Below, piece by piece: positions 24,815-32,046 of a stretch of 35,809 nt of DNA; the stretch's first letter is position 1; each line of letters starts with the position of its first letter. Source of the stretch: JANMDR01 sp031376425 (lineage in GTDB: Bacteria > Pseudomonadota > Gammaproteobacteria > Burkholderiales > Usitatibacteraceae); the NCBI GenBank assembly GCA_031376425.1, contig JANMDR010000204.1:1-35809 (forward strand), written 5' to 3'. The position numbers and the translations under genes were made by a program. The notes under the pieces were generated by a model. That model had not been told where the DNA came from. It saw only the letters and a list, made by a program, of their open reading frames with translations, and made no database searches.

Positions 24815-27800
24815 ATGTTTAGAGCGCTTCAAAATATGCTTACTCGTCATTTCATTCGCACTTTAATTGTTGTGGCAATGTGGAGCGCGGCGCTGGCGCA
24901 CGGCACCGCTATCGCACAGGCAATTACTAGGTTTGATACTAATATTAACCCTGCCCTTTCGTTTGAGTTCGCAGCGCTGGTGCCTGAATCGCGCTTGGCG
25001 CTGCGCGATTTTGCGCAGGCGATGGCAGAAAAAAAGGCGGCGAATACCTTGCTTGCCAAATCTGCGCTGGCTGGGAGTGCTGCTAGCAGGGCAACGCCGT
25101 TAGAACCGTTGGTTTTACACGCACCGGTTGATGCAACGCGCACCCTTAATTTGCGCTTTGATGCGGCGCAATGGTTGGATGTGCGGCAACCCGCGTTGGG
25201 GTATGCGGTGACGGGTACTGTGGTTGGGGAAGCGCGCGGCACTGTGGTTTGGGTTGATTATGCGGGAACCGTTTCGGCGGTGGTGCAGTTGGGCGATACG
25301 CAATTTCAATTGCTGCCTGCAACGGCGCACGACACTAGCCAACGCAACAACAGCACCGAAACTCGCTATCGCTGGGTTGAAGTGGATCAGCGGCGCTTTA
25401 CCGACCATTCACCGGATTGGGCTGGTGCCGAAGCACTAGAGCGCTTGCACTCCGAACGCAAATTATTAGCGCAGGCATTAGATGTGGCAAATCGTTTGGC
25501 ATCGGTCAGTGCACAGTCGCCATCAGGGTTGGGCGCAACTGCGGCGGCCATATTACCAAACATCGCACCGCAAGCCGATGGTGACACTATCATCGACGTG
25601 ATGGTGGCCTATACGGCGGCGGCGCGGGCTGCAGTGGGGGGCACGGCAGCGATGGCAAGCCAGATCAATTTAGCGGTAGCACAAACTAATTTGGCCTACA
25701 CCACCAGTGGGGTAAAACAGCAATTGCGTTTGGTGCTGGCCTATGAAGTGGCTTATGCTGAAACCGGCAATATGGGCACTGACCTCACCGTGCTGCGCAA
25801 CGTGGGCGGTGGGCCATTAGATGATGTGCATCTGCAGCGCGATGCCTATGGCGCGGACGTGGTGAGTTTATGGGTGGAAGATGGCGGCGGCAGTTGTGGT
25901 ATTGGTAATGTGATGAGTACCGTTGCGGCCAGCTTTGCACGTAGCGCGTTTAATGTGGTGGCGCGGGGCTGCGCGGTGGGCAATTACTCTTTTGCGCATG
26001 AACTTGGGCACAATATGGGTCTGCGCCATGATCCTTTTGTGGATACCAGCACATCACCCTACCCCTACGCGCATGGTTATGTGGATACGGTAAATAAATT
26101 CCGCACCATCATGGCTTATAACGATGCCTGCGTTGCCAAAAGTATTTCTTGCGTGCGCGTGCCGCAGTTTTCAAGCGCCACCATACCCTATCGCGATTGG
26201 CCTAGTGGTGATTCTACCTTGTCCAACGCTGCCCTAGCGCTTAATAATACCCGCGCTACCTTGAGTGCCTTTCGCCCCAATGCGATGAATGCCGGTGGCA
26301 CGATTCAGTTTTATCCGCAAACCTATTCTGTACCTGAGGGGGGGATGGTAACCTTAAAAGTCTCGCGCCTTGGTGGTAGCACGGGGGGGGCATCGGTGCG
26401 CTTTATGACGGTTGACCAAACCGCACGGGCAGAGCTTGATTTTTTAACCAATAGCGGCTTACTCAATTGGGCCGATGGCGAACTGGGCGAAAAGACCGTC
26501 ACCATACAAACGCTGCAAGATACTTTAAATGAGGGAACAGAAAATTTTAGAGTAATACTTTTTGATTTTGTAAACGCGCAGGCTTTAGTAGGCAGCGCGG
26601 TGGGCGGCAGTAGCGCTACGGTGGAAATTCTTGATGACGAACCGGATCGTTTCCCCGCCAATTGCGTACTGCCCGAATCCGGCTTCTCGCAGCCCGAAGG
26701 GGCCACTGCAGGCTGGGGAATTGCCCGCGATGCCAGCACCGAAGGCAGCTGCAGCCTAAAATCAAATCCAACCGCCAATAACGGTGTGGCTGCTAAGGCG
26801 CAATTACAGTTTGAAGGCGTGTTTGTGGCTGGGGTGATTAGTTTTGATCGACGCGTATCCAGCGAAGCGGAGTTTGATTGCCTCCGGTTTTTTGTGGATG
26901 GTGTGGTGGTGGGCTTAAACGGGTCTTGTACCGAAACAGGGGGGGTAGGTGCTTCTGGCAATAGCGGCTGGGCGCGCATTGAAGTACCCATTACCGCAGG
27001 CAACCATACTCTGCTGTGGTCATATGAAAAAGATACCAACACCGTAGCCGGTGCCGACGCCGCGTGGATCGATAATCTGGTGCTGCCAATGCAGACGCAA
27101 ACAACACCATTGCGAGTGCTATTTAATACCGCCGGTGGCGAAGTAATAGCTGGTGTGGGTGGCCATGTAAGTGCCCGCGCCCTTAATATTAAATGCGGCT
27201 TCAGCCTAAGTGCGCAATGCAACGCTAACGCCATATTGGGCGGGGGCATTAAATTAGTGGCAATGCCCAATGCGCTCTCCGTCGTCAGCCGCTGGTTCGT
27301 AAATGGGGTGCCGGTGTGTACTTCCGGACAGCCCCCCCTAGCACCATTCAACGGATCAATTTGCGCTATAGATGGCCTTGGCTTAAATGGTAGCACCGAC
27401 ATCACGGTGCAATTTGCCCCAAGGCCGCTACGCTCGGCCACCATCGCGGTACTCACGGCGAGCAAATCGCCCTCGGCAGTTGGTGAGGCTATTTCTTTGC
27501 AGATAAGCCTGGCTGGCACCGGACCAGCGGGTGAAGTAGAAGTGCGCCGCCTCAGCAGCAGTGGCGTGCAAATAATTTGCGCCAAGGTGCCGCTATTATC
27601 TGGCCGTGCGGCCTGCGATGTGCCGCTAAATGCCCGCCCTGTGGGGCTCAACGTGTATCAGGTTTATTACGCAGGTGACGCCGCCAATAAAGAAGCACAG
27701 GCCACCATTCGCCACTTGGTGGGCACCGCCAGCAACAGCCTAACCTTAAGCATGGAGCCGCCCGCCCCGCTGCGCGGGCAAACCGTAACCTTAACGGCGC

Positions 27801-28846
27801 AGGTATTAGCAACAGCAGATACCGCAGCGTTAACATCTGGTGCGCCTGACAAGCCAATTGCCGCCACTGGCAATGTGAGCTTCGTAGATAGCAGCGGCAA
27901 TACCTTATGTGTAGCACCCGCCTTAACGCCCCTTACTGTTTCTACGGCCTCCATAGCCATCACCTCCTGCACCTTTGTGCCGCAAAGCTCGCCTACCGTC
28001 GCGCAAAGCGCCATCGCGCGTTACCCTGCGGGCGCAGTATCTGCCACCACCGCTACCGCCACCATAAACTACGCAACAGTTGCCAAAGTAGCGCCCAACT
28101 ACACTGATATGTGGTGGGCGGGCGAAGCGCAAAGCGGCTGGGGCATGAGCATCACCCAGCACGGCAATACCCAGTTTAATGTGCTCTATAGTTATAACGA
28201 AGCGGGGCAACCAGTATGGCTGGTGATGCCTGGCGGCACATGGAATACCGAACAAACCGAATACAGTGGCGCGGTGTACCAACCGCAATCCAGCCCCTAC
28301 TACGCCTATAAAACCGCGCCCGATGCCAATGCTGTGTTACCGCTGAATGTGGGCAAATCCATAGGCCAAATCAAGCTCACATTTTTAAGTGCGAAAACAG
28401 CCACCCTAAGCTACACCATCAATGGCTTATCTGGCACAAAAAATATTGAACGCCAAGTATTCGGCGCGGCGGCAACAACAACCACACAACGGCTACCCGT
28501 TGGCGATCTATGGTGGGGGGGGCTAGCTGAAAATGGCTGGGGTTTAAACATCGCGCAACAAGGCACCACCCTGTTCGCGGTTTGGTATACCTACAACACC
28601 CAAGGCGAAGCCACATGGTACGTCATGCCCGGTGGCACATGGGATGGCAATGCCTACACCGGCACGCTATACAACACCCAAGCCACCGCATGGCTAGAAA
28701 GCCCCTACAACGCCAATTTTTTGCGGGTGAATCCGGTGGGCAGCCTTCGCCTAGAATTCTACGATGCCAACACCGCCCTACTGCAAGTACAAATTGCCGA
28801 ACAAGCGTTTAACCAGACGAGGTTTATTGTGCGGCAGGGGTTTTAG
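24815..28846 (+). CDS. Large exported reprolysin-like zinc metalloprotease with Calx-beta and duplicated C-terminal domains
   Basis: A 1343-residue exported protein. Signal peptide about 1-36 (ALAHGTAIAQA); an alternative ATG lies at residue 9. A propeptide-like part (about 37-245) is followed by a metzincin domain with HELGHNMGLRHD (zinc ligands His395, His399, His405; catalytic Glu396) and a Met-turn TIMAYN near 434. A Calx-beta domain follows (about 494-608, ending VEILDDEPD), then a jelly-roll-like region (about 610-770), Ig-like parts, and two copies of a Trp/Gly-rich domain (about 1096-1218 and 1229-1343) sharing WW-G-E-GWG and VMPGGTW. These domains are common at the ends of secreted betaproteobacterial proteins. 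Five G7/G8 or C7 tracts interrupt the gene after the catalytic domain; all are in frame here. Confidence 0.9.
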   Translation: MFRALQNMLTRHFIRTLIVVAMWSAALAHGTAIAQAITRFDTNINPALSFEFAALVPESRLALRDFAQAMAEKKAANTLLAKSALAGSAASRATPLEPLVLHAPVDATRTLNLRFDAAQWLDVRQPALGYAVTGTVVGEARGTVVWVDYAGTVSAVVQLGDTQFQLLPATAHDTSQRNNSTETRYRWVEVDQRRFTDHSPDWAGAEALERLHSERKLLAQALDVANRLASVSAQSPSGLGATAAAILPNIAPQADGDTIIDVMVAYTAAARAAVGGTAAMASQINLAVAQTNLAYTTSGVKQQLRLVLAYEVAYAETGNMGTDLTVLRNVGGGPLDDVHLQRDAYGADVVSLWVEDGGGSCGIGNVMSTVAASFARSAFNVVARGCAVGNYSFAHELGHNMGLRHDPFVDTSTSPYPYAHGYVDTVNKFRTIMAYNDACVAKSISCVRVPQFSSATIPYRDWPSGDSTLSNAALALNNTRATLSAFRPNAMNAGGTIQFYPQTYSVPEGGMVTLKVSRLGGSTGGASVRFMTVDQTARAELDFLTNSGLLNWADGELGEKTVTIQTLQDTLNEGTENFRVILFDFVNAQALVGSAVGGSSATVEILDDEPDRFPANCVLPESGFSQPEGATAGWGIARDASTEGSCSLKSNPTANNGVAAKAQLQFEGVFVAGVISFDRRVSSEAEFDCLRFFVDGVVVGLNGSCTETGGVGASGNSGWARIEVPITAGNHTLLWSYEKDTNTVAGADAAWIDNLVLPMQTQTTPLRVLFNTAGGEVIAGVGGHVSARALNIKCGFSLSAQCNANAILGGGIKLVAMPNALSVVSRWFVNGVPVCTSGQPPLAPFNGSICAIDGLGLNGSTDITVQFAPRPLRSATIAVLTASKSPSAVGEAISLQISLAGTGPAGEVEVRRLSSSGVQIICAKVPLLSGRAACDVPLNARPVGLNVYQVYYAGDAANKEAQATIRHLVGTASNSLTLSMEPPAPLRGQTVTLTAQVLATADTAALTSGAPDKPIAATGNVSFVDSSGNTLCVAPALTPLTVSTASIAITSCTFVPQSSPTVAQSAIARYPAGAVSATTATATINYATVAKVAPNYTDMWWAGEAQSGWGMSITQHGNTQFNVLYSYNEAGQPVWLVMPGGTWNTEQTEYSGAVYQPQSSPYYAYKTAPDANAVLPLNVGKSIGQIKLTFLSAKTATLSYTINGLSGTKNIERQVFGAAATTTTQRLPVGDLWWGGLAENGWGLNIAQQGTTLFAVWYTYNTQGEATWYVMPGGTWDGNAYTGTLYNTQATAWLESPYNANFLRVNPVGSLRLEFYDANTALLQVQIAEQAFNQTRFIVRQGF
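26338..28522 (+). repeat. Homopolymeric G/C tracts inside the protease gene
   Basis: G7 at 26338-26344, G8 at 26383-26390, G7 at 26939-26945, C7 at 27332-27338 and G8 at 28515-28522. All lie downstream of the protease catalytic domain. Tracts of this size are prone to slipped-strand changes, and any shift of one base would truncate the product after the catalytic domain. Confidence 0.85.
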
Positions 28847-28941
28847 GGAGGGGCTACATGATGTGCCCAATCGCTGCCCAAATGGCTGTCAGTTCTTCCT
28901 GTGATGCCGTCACACGGAGCATGGCAGGATAAAACTTTTAG

Positions 28942-29127
28942 TTAGACGCTTTTCGCAGCATGCGTTAGCGCAACTGGCTTGCAAGGCGGGTAAGAAACCA
29001 AGATTTTCCCCGGCAGAGCTTGCCGACGCAAAATGTCTTGGAAGATGGCGTCAGTATCGTGGCTAAATTGGCTTGCATATTGCTCGCGCAGGGCGCGTGT
29101 TTCGGCAACTATAGGGTCCTTCCACAT
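28942..29127 (-). CDS. Small conserved-looking hypothetical protein
   Basis: A 61-residue protein, MWKDPIVAETRALREQYASQ then FSHDTDAIFQDILRRQALPG, ending with a variable tail. The pattern (DPIVxExRxxREQYAxxF, then DxxAIFxDIxRRQ) resembles a group of small proteins often found beside toxin-antitoxin genes in cyanobacteria and proteobacteria; I know no function for them. The start at 29127 is chosen over one 69 bases further upstream because GGAG lies 7 bases before it and the family pattern begins here. The stop overlaps a GTCTAAC sequence on the minus strand. It is a single gene, not clearly in an operon. Confidence 0.6.
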   Translation of the reverse strand: MWKDPIVAETRALREQYASQFSHDTDAIFQDILRRQALPGKILVSYPPCKPVALTHAAKSV

Positions 29128-29371
29128 GCTAGTTCTCCGTAAGTTCTTGCAGGGTACAAATGATGGGGTGCTCTTATCTGCTGGAACGCGCATCACTAGC
29201 GCCCCCGATTAGCCAAGCCAGAGTCGCATGTCAATATCTTACGTGGAGTGCATCTGTGTACCTCTTTCGAGCGTGTTTACCGCCGTAGGCCGTGATGAAC
29301 ATTACTCTCGCTCGGAACTTCAGGTGGCTCGACACAGCGATGACGTCAATAATTCGGTGCTCCGCGTCAGG

Positions 29372-29737
29372 TCAGACAAGCTCCTCAGTCTTTGCTATGC
29401 ACATATCAACGGGCAAGGCCAGTTCGAAGCCGTGCATGGAATCGTCATACTCTCCGTCCAGCTCAGGGTAACCAGAGAAGCTGACCAACTCTCGAAGCGA
29501 TAGCTCAATCGCAAGATTGAATTTGGTGATGCCGTTGAGCTCGCCATTGCACTCTGCTTCATCGGGCAAGCCGGTTACAGCACCGTACAGCCACAAAGAT
29601 TGATCAGACAGATATATTTGGGCGATTCTGTATTTGCTCAGATCAGGGACATGTCCACGAGAAGGACCGAGTACTGTTACAGGCGAGCCAATAAGACTGA
29701 GCCATGATTCTGTCGGTAGCGCAGGTGTCGTGTTCAT
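29372..29737 (-). CDS. Hypothetical protein, possible gene cassette
   Basis: A 121-residue acidic, soluble protein without a signal peptide or membrane helix; I do not recognise it. It begins MNTTPALPTESWLSLIGSPV and contains IAQIYLSDQSLWLYGAVTGL and an acidic stretch ELDGEYDDSMHGFELALP. The ATG lies 3 bases after a GTTAGGC sequence that forms the end of an attC-like site, the position expected for a gene in an integron cassette. There is no good Shine-Dalgarno sequence apart from TTAGG. A 91-codon plus-strand frame overlapping its 3' end is not believed. The reading is moderately secure; function is unknown. Confidence 0.55.
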   Translation of the reverse strand: MNTTPALPTESWLSLIGSPVTVLGPSRGHVPDLSKYRIAQIYLSDQSLWLYGAVTGLPDEAECNGELNGITKFNLAIELSLRELVSFSGYPELDGEYDDSMHGFELALPVDMCIAKTEELV

Positions 29738-29740
29738 ACG

Positions 29741-29800
29741 GCCTAACGTTTGAATTAAAGGACTGATTTTAGCCGATCCCGCTTGAATGATGGACTAGGC
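29741..29800 (-). other. attC-like recombination site
   Basis: On the minus strand this 60-base stretch begins with GCCTAGT (29794-29800, like the R'' box RYYYAAC but with two mismatches), has ATTCAAGCGGG (L''-like), and ends TTAATTCAAACGTTAGGC with a perfect R' box GTTAGGC (29741-29747). The outer five bases GCCTA/TAGGC pair, and TTCAAG/CTTTAA pair imperfectly. Size, order and adjacent ATG fit an integron attC site, but the degenerate R'' box makes it tentative. No integrase is seen. Confidence 0.35.
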
Positions 29801-29950
29801 TGAACTCACATAAAGCTGAGCTAAGTTTACATGACACAGACCTGGCGTGGTGAGAACAGATAACCCAACCACCCACTTCGACTTAAGATTGAATGTGAAA
29901 GATATTCTTTTCATATGAAACTAACACATTCGTCTTTAGCCAATAATAGC

Positions 29951-29987
29951 CATACAAAAATGTTATACTATTTTGTATGTACAAAAT
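29951..29987 (+). promoter_or_regulatory. brnTA promoter and overlapping operator repeats
   Basis: An extended -10, TGtTATACT (TATACT at 29964-29969), lies just before brnT. Two inverted repeats overlap it: CATACAAAA (29951-29959) with TTTTGTATG (29971-29979), a perfect 9-bp pair around the -10, and ATTTTGTA (29970-29977) with TACAAAAT (29980-29987), a perfect 8-bp pair across the ATG. The position suggests autorepression by BrnA/BrnT-BrnA. The transcript would start at or within a base or so of the ATG, so the mRNA may be leaderless. Confidence 0.65.
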
Positions 29988-30267
29988 AATTGAATGGGAT
30001 CCCGACAAAGCTAAAAGTAATTACCATAAACATGGTGTGCGTTTTGAAATCGCGGCCCGTGTATTTGACGATCCACTTTGCGTTTCAATTCAAGATCGCT
30101 TTGAACGCGGTGAAGTGCGCTGGCAAAGCGTAGGTATGGTTGATGGCTTTTTGTTGTTGCTTCTTGCTCATACGGTACATGATCGCGACGAGGGGATTGA
30201 GTTAATACTCATTATTTCTGCACTTCGCGCCACAAAACAGGAGAAAAAACGCTATGAACAAGGTTAG
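29977..30267 (+). CDS. brnT: BrnT family toxin (type II toxin-antitoxin)
   Basis: A 96-residue BrnT/DUF497 toxin, a RelE-like ribonuclease that stops translation. Family features are IEWDPDKAKSNYHKHGVRFE at the N-terminus, ARVFDDPLCVSIQD, and the C-terminal ISALRATKQEKKRYEQG. In most BrnT proteins this last motif reads ISAR; here Leu stands at the Arg position, with Arg one residue later, which may weaken or shift catalysis. No Shine-Dalgarno sequence is seen; the gene may be read from a leaderless mRNA. It overlaps brnA by 14 bases, the normal toxin-first order of this family. Confidence 0.92.
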   Translation: MYKIIEWDPDKAKSNYHKHGVRFEIAARVFDDPLCVSIQDRFERGEVRWQSVGMVDGFLLLLLAHTVHDRDEGIELILIISALRATKQEKKRYEQG

Positions 30268-30556
30268 TTTTAAATCAGGATCGCTACCGCCGTTGACACC
30301 AGCACGGCGCAAAGAATTAAAGGCACTGGCGGCGCTGCCCGAGAGCACCATCGATACGAGCGACATTCAGCCTTTGAGCGCTACTCAATGGGCGCAGGCG
30401 GTTCAAGGTCGTTTTTATAAACCCATCAAAACCGCAACTACCGTGCGCGTGGACGCTGACGTGTTGGCTTGGCTAAAAAGCGATGGAAAAGGCTATCAAA
30501 CAAGGATAAACGGCATTTTGCGTAATGCAATGCTGCAGTCAATTAAGTCGCGATAA
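30254..30556 (+). CDS. brnA: BrnA family antitoxin
   Basis: A 100-residue antitoxin that neutralises BrnT and binds the shared promoter through a ribbon-helix-helix domain. The C-terminal part shows the typical TTVRVDADVLAWLKSDGKGY then QTRINGILRNAM (residues about 63-94); the N-terminal half is a polar, helical toxin-binding segment. AGG lies upstream of the ATG, inside the end of brnT, and the 14-base overlap couples translation. The pair is complete and probably functional, except for the variant toxin motif noted for brnT. Confidence 0.9.
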   Translation: MNKVSFKSGSLPPLTPARRKELKALAALPESTIDTSDIQPLSATQWAQAVQGRFYKPIKTATTVRVDADVLAWLKSDGKGYQTRINGILRNAMLQSIKSR

Positions 30557-30663
30557 TTATTGAAGGGTGATGAAGCCAATCTCTAAATTTGCTAATTCCT
30601 TTTCTGCTTAAATAGTGCATTAACGAAAAAAAGCGAGCTGTCGTTCCCGTCGTTGGAGACCTC

Positions 30664-30774
30664 ATGAATATTTGGCCAGTAGAAGGCGTAGAAGATACGA
30701 AATTACGGTTCAGCGCATTGCTCGATGCCTGCATTACCGACGCCGCGCACCGCCGCTACTTTAATGTGGCATGA
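30664..30774 (+). pseudogene. N-terminal remnant of a Phd/YefM-type antitoxin
   Basis: A 36-codon frame preceded by GGAG 5 bases before its ATG. Its first part, MNIWPVEGVEDTKLRFSALL then DACITD, matches the start of Phd/YefM antitoxins (Trp, then DxKxRFSxLLDxC). After residue 25 the match ends and a stop comes at 30772-30774. The usual continuation (VTRRGxExAVLV) is absent in all frames. It overlaps the start of the SMI1/KNR4 gene, and may now serve as a leader that couples ribosomes to it. Confidence 0.6.
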
Positions 30775-32014
30775 CGACAATTTAAACGCGGAATTGCTTG
30801 ACCTCAAACTTTGGGGTAAGGGTTGTTTGCAATATCAAATTCGTCAAACTGGTGATGATGTAATTTGCTTGATTCAAACCGGTGCAGTTTGGCAGGTGGT
30901 TTATGCCGAGAGGGGGAGCGTGCAAAATGTGCTCTTTGAATCGGCCGATGAGGCTCACGCTTGCGCTGCGATGGTTGAACAAATAAAGAATATTCGCCAC
31001 GATCATTTGGTGGGCTTCTTTGCAGATGAAACCGCGGCTAATGCTCTCAAGCAGGTGTTGCACCACTTAAAGCTGCTGCATCATGCCGATCAAATTAGCT
31101 ATAAAGCCAACGAAGTTCGATTTCGTGTTTGGGTTTATGGGCAGGATATTTTTGTGGTGCAGCGCCACTTTGGTGAACAACTGCCGCTGCAGCAATGGCC
31201 TAGCATGTCGGAACGTATTCATCTCACCTTGACCCGGCTGCGGCAGCTTGATCCCTTTGATGTCTTCACCGCTATTGCCCTTAATCCGCCGATTGAATCC
31301 GCAGCAAAATTGCAATCGCTTGAGCAACAGCATAAAATTAGCCTACCCAGCGCCTATCGCACATTTCTATTAGAGGTTGGCAATGGTGGGCATTGGGAGC
31401 GGCTAGAAACTTACTGGCCAATTGCGGAGGTGATGGCAAATAACAGCGCGGCGGTTTGGAACCAGCCGCTCTGCGCATTTGTTGCACAATTAAAGCAGTC
31501 GGGTAGTCACGATTTAATTACAGTCAGCGGCAATGAATTCGACCATTTTCCGGGCCTCTTACGGGTTGCGGATTGGAGCAATCGTGGGCGCTCCCACTTC
31601 CTCACGCAGGCGGGCGACGAAGTTGATATGCAACAAAATACCAAGACCACCATGCTGGTTACGCTTCGTACCTACCAGCGCGACGAATGGCTACAAAATT
31701 TTCTGGATGACATTCAATACGGGCTGGATCGAATCGAAGCATTTCTCACCTTCATTCGTTCGGGCAAGGACATTGCCGACCTGCATGAACTCCCTAACCA
31801 TGCCAGTACGCCGATTGCTAAGTTGCTTGCAGGCACGCTTAAACTTGATGTTGACCCTAATTTGAACAATGCCCAGCTAATGGCAATGCGCGTAGAAATT
31901 GATTATAAAATTGTGCAATGGCGAATTCAAAACATGGGAAAAATGCGCGACAACTTTGGCTTCACTGCCGCGCAAGCTGAACGCCGCGCGCAGCGCATCT
32001 TGAGTAAGCCCTAG
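30764..32014 (+). CDS. SMI1/KNR4 domain-containing protein
   Basis: A 416-residue soluble protein. The N-terminal 150 residues (WHDDNLNAELLDLKLWGKGC ...) are unfamiliar; a SMI1/KNR4 domain begins near ISLPSAYRTFLLEVGNGGHW and runs for about 120 residues. Such domains are common in immunity proteins of polymorphic and contact-dependent toxin systems. A 13-residue longer form from ATG at 30725 exists, but that stretch is read from DNA that in another frame belongs to the antitoxin remnant, so 30764 is preferred. No Shine-Dalgarno sequence is seen at either; translation may be coupled to the remnant, whose stop lies 8 bases after this ATG. No toxin gene is visible nearby. Confidence 0.75.
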   Translation: MWHDDNLNAELLDLKLWGKGCLQYQIRQTGDDVICLIQTGAVWQVVYAERGSVQNVLFESADEAHACAAMVEQIKNIRHDHLVGFFADETAANALKQVLHHLKLLHHADQISYKANEVRFRVWVYGQDIFVVQRHFGEQLPLQQWPSMSERIHLTLTRLRQLDPFDVFTAIALNPPIESAAKLQSLEQQHKISLPSAYRTFLLEVGNGGHWERLETYWPIAEVMANNSAAVWNQPLCAFVAQLKQSGSHDLITVSGNEFDHFPGLLRVADWSNRGRSHFLTQAGDEVDMQQNTKTTMLVTLRTYQRDEWLQNFLDDIQYGLDRIEAFLTFIRSGKDIADLHELPNHASTPIAKLLAGTLKLDVDPNLNNAQLMAMRVEIDYKIVQWRIQNMGKMRDNFGFTAAQAERRAQRILSKP

Positions 32015-32046
32015 ACGCCTCGCGGTGCGCGCTGTATAGCCAGCGG

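Noticed and set aside
24445..24822. A 125-codon frame and others between the NHL and protease genes
   Set aside because: They read through REP and hairpin sequences and have no support.
26323..27651. A 442-codon open frame on the minus strand inside the protease gene
   Set aside because: It is a shadow of a clearly real plus-strand gene with recognisable domains; its translation is rich in Pro/Ser/Thr/Ala without motifs, as expected for antisense of Gly/Ala/Val-rich coding DNA.
29228..29503. A 91-codon plus-strand frame overlapping the 121-residue hypothetical gene
   Set aside because: No ribosome binding site or family pattern; the minus-strand gene opposite is longer and has a better context.
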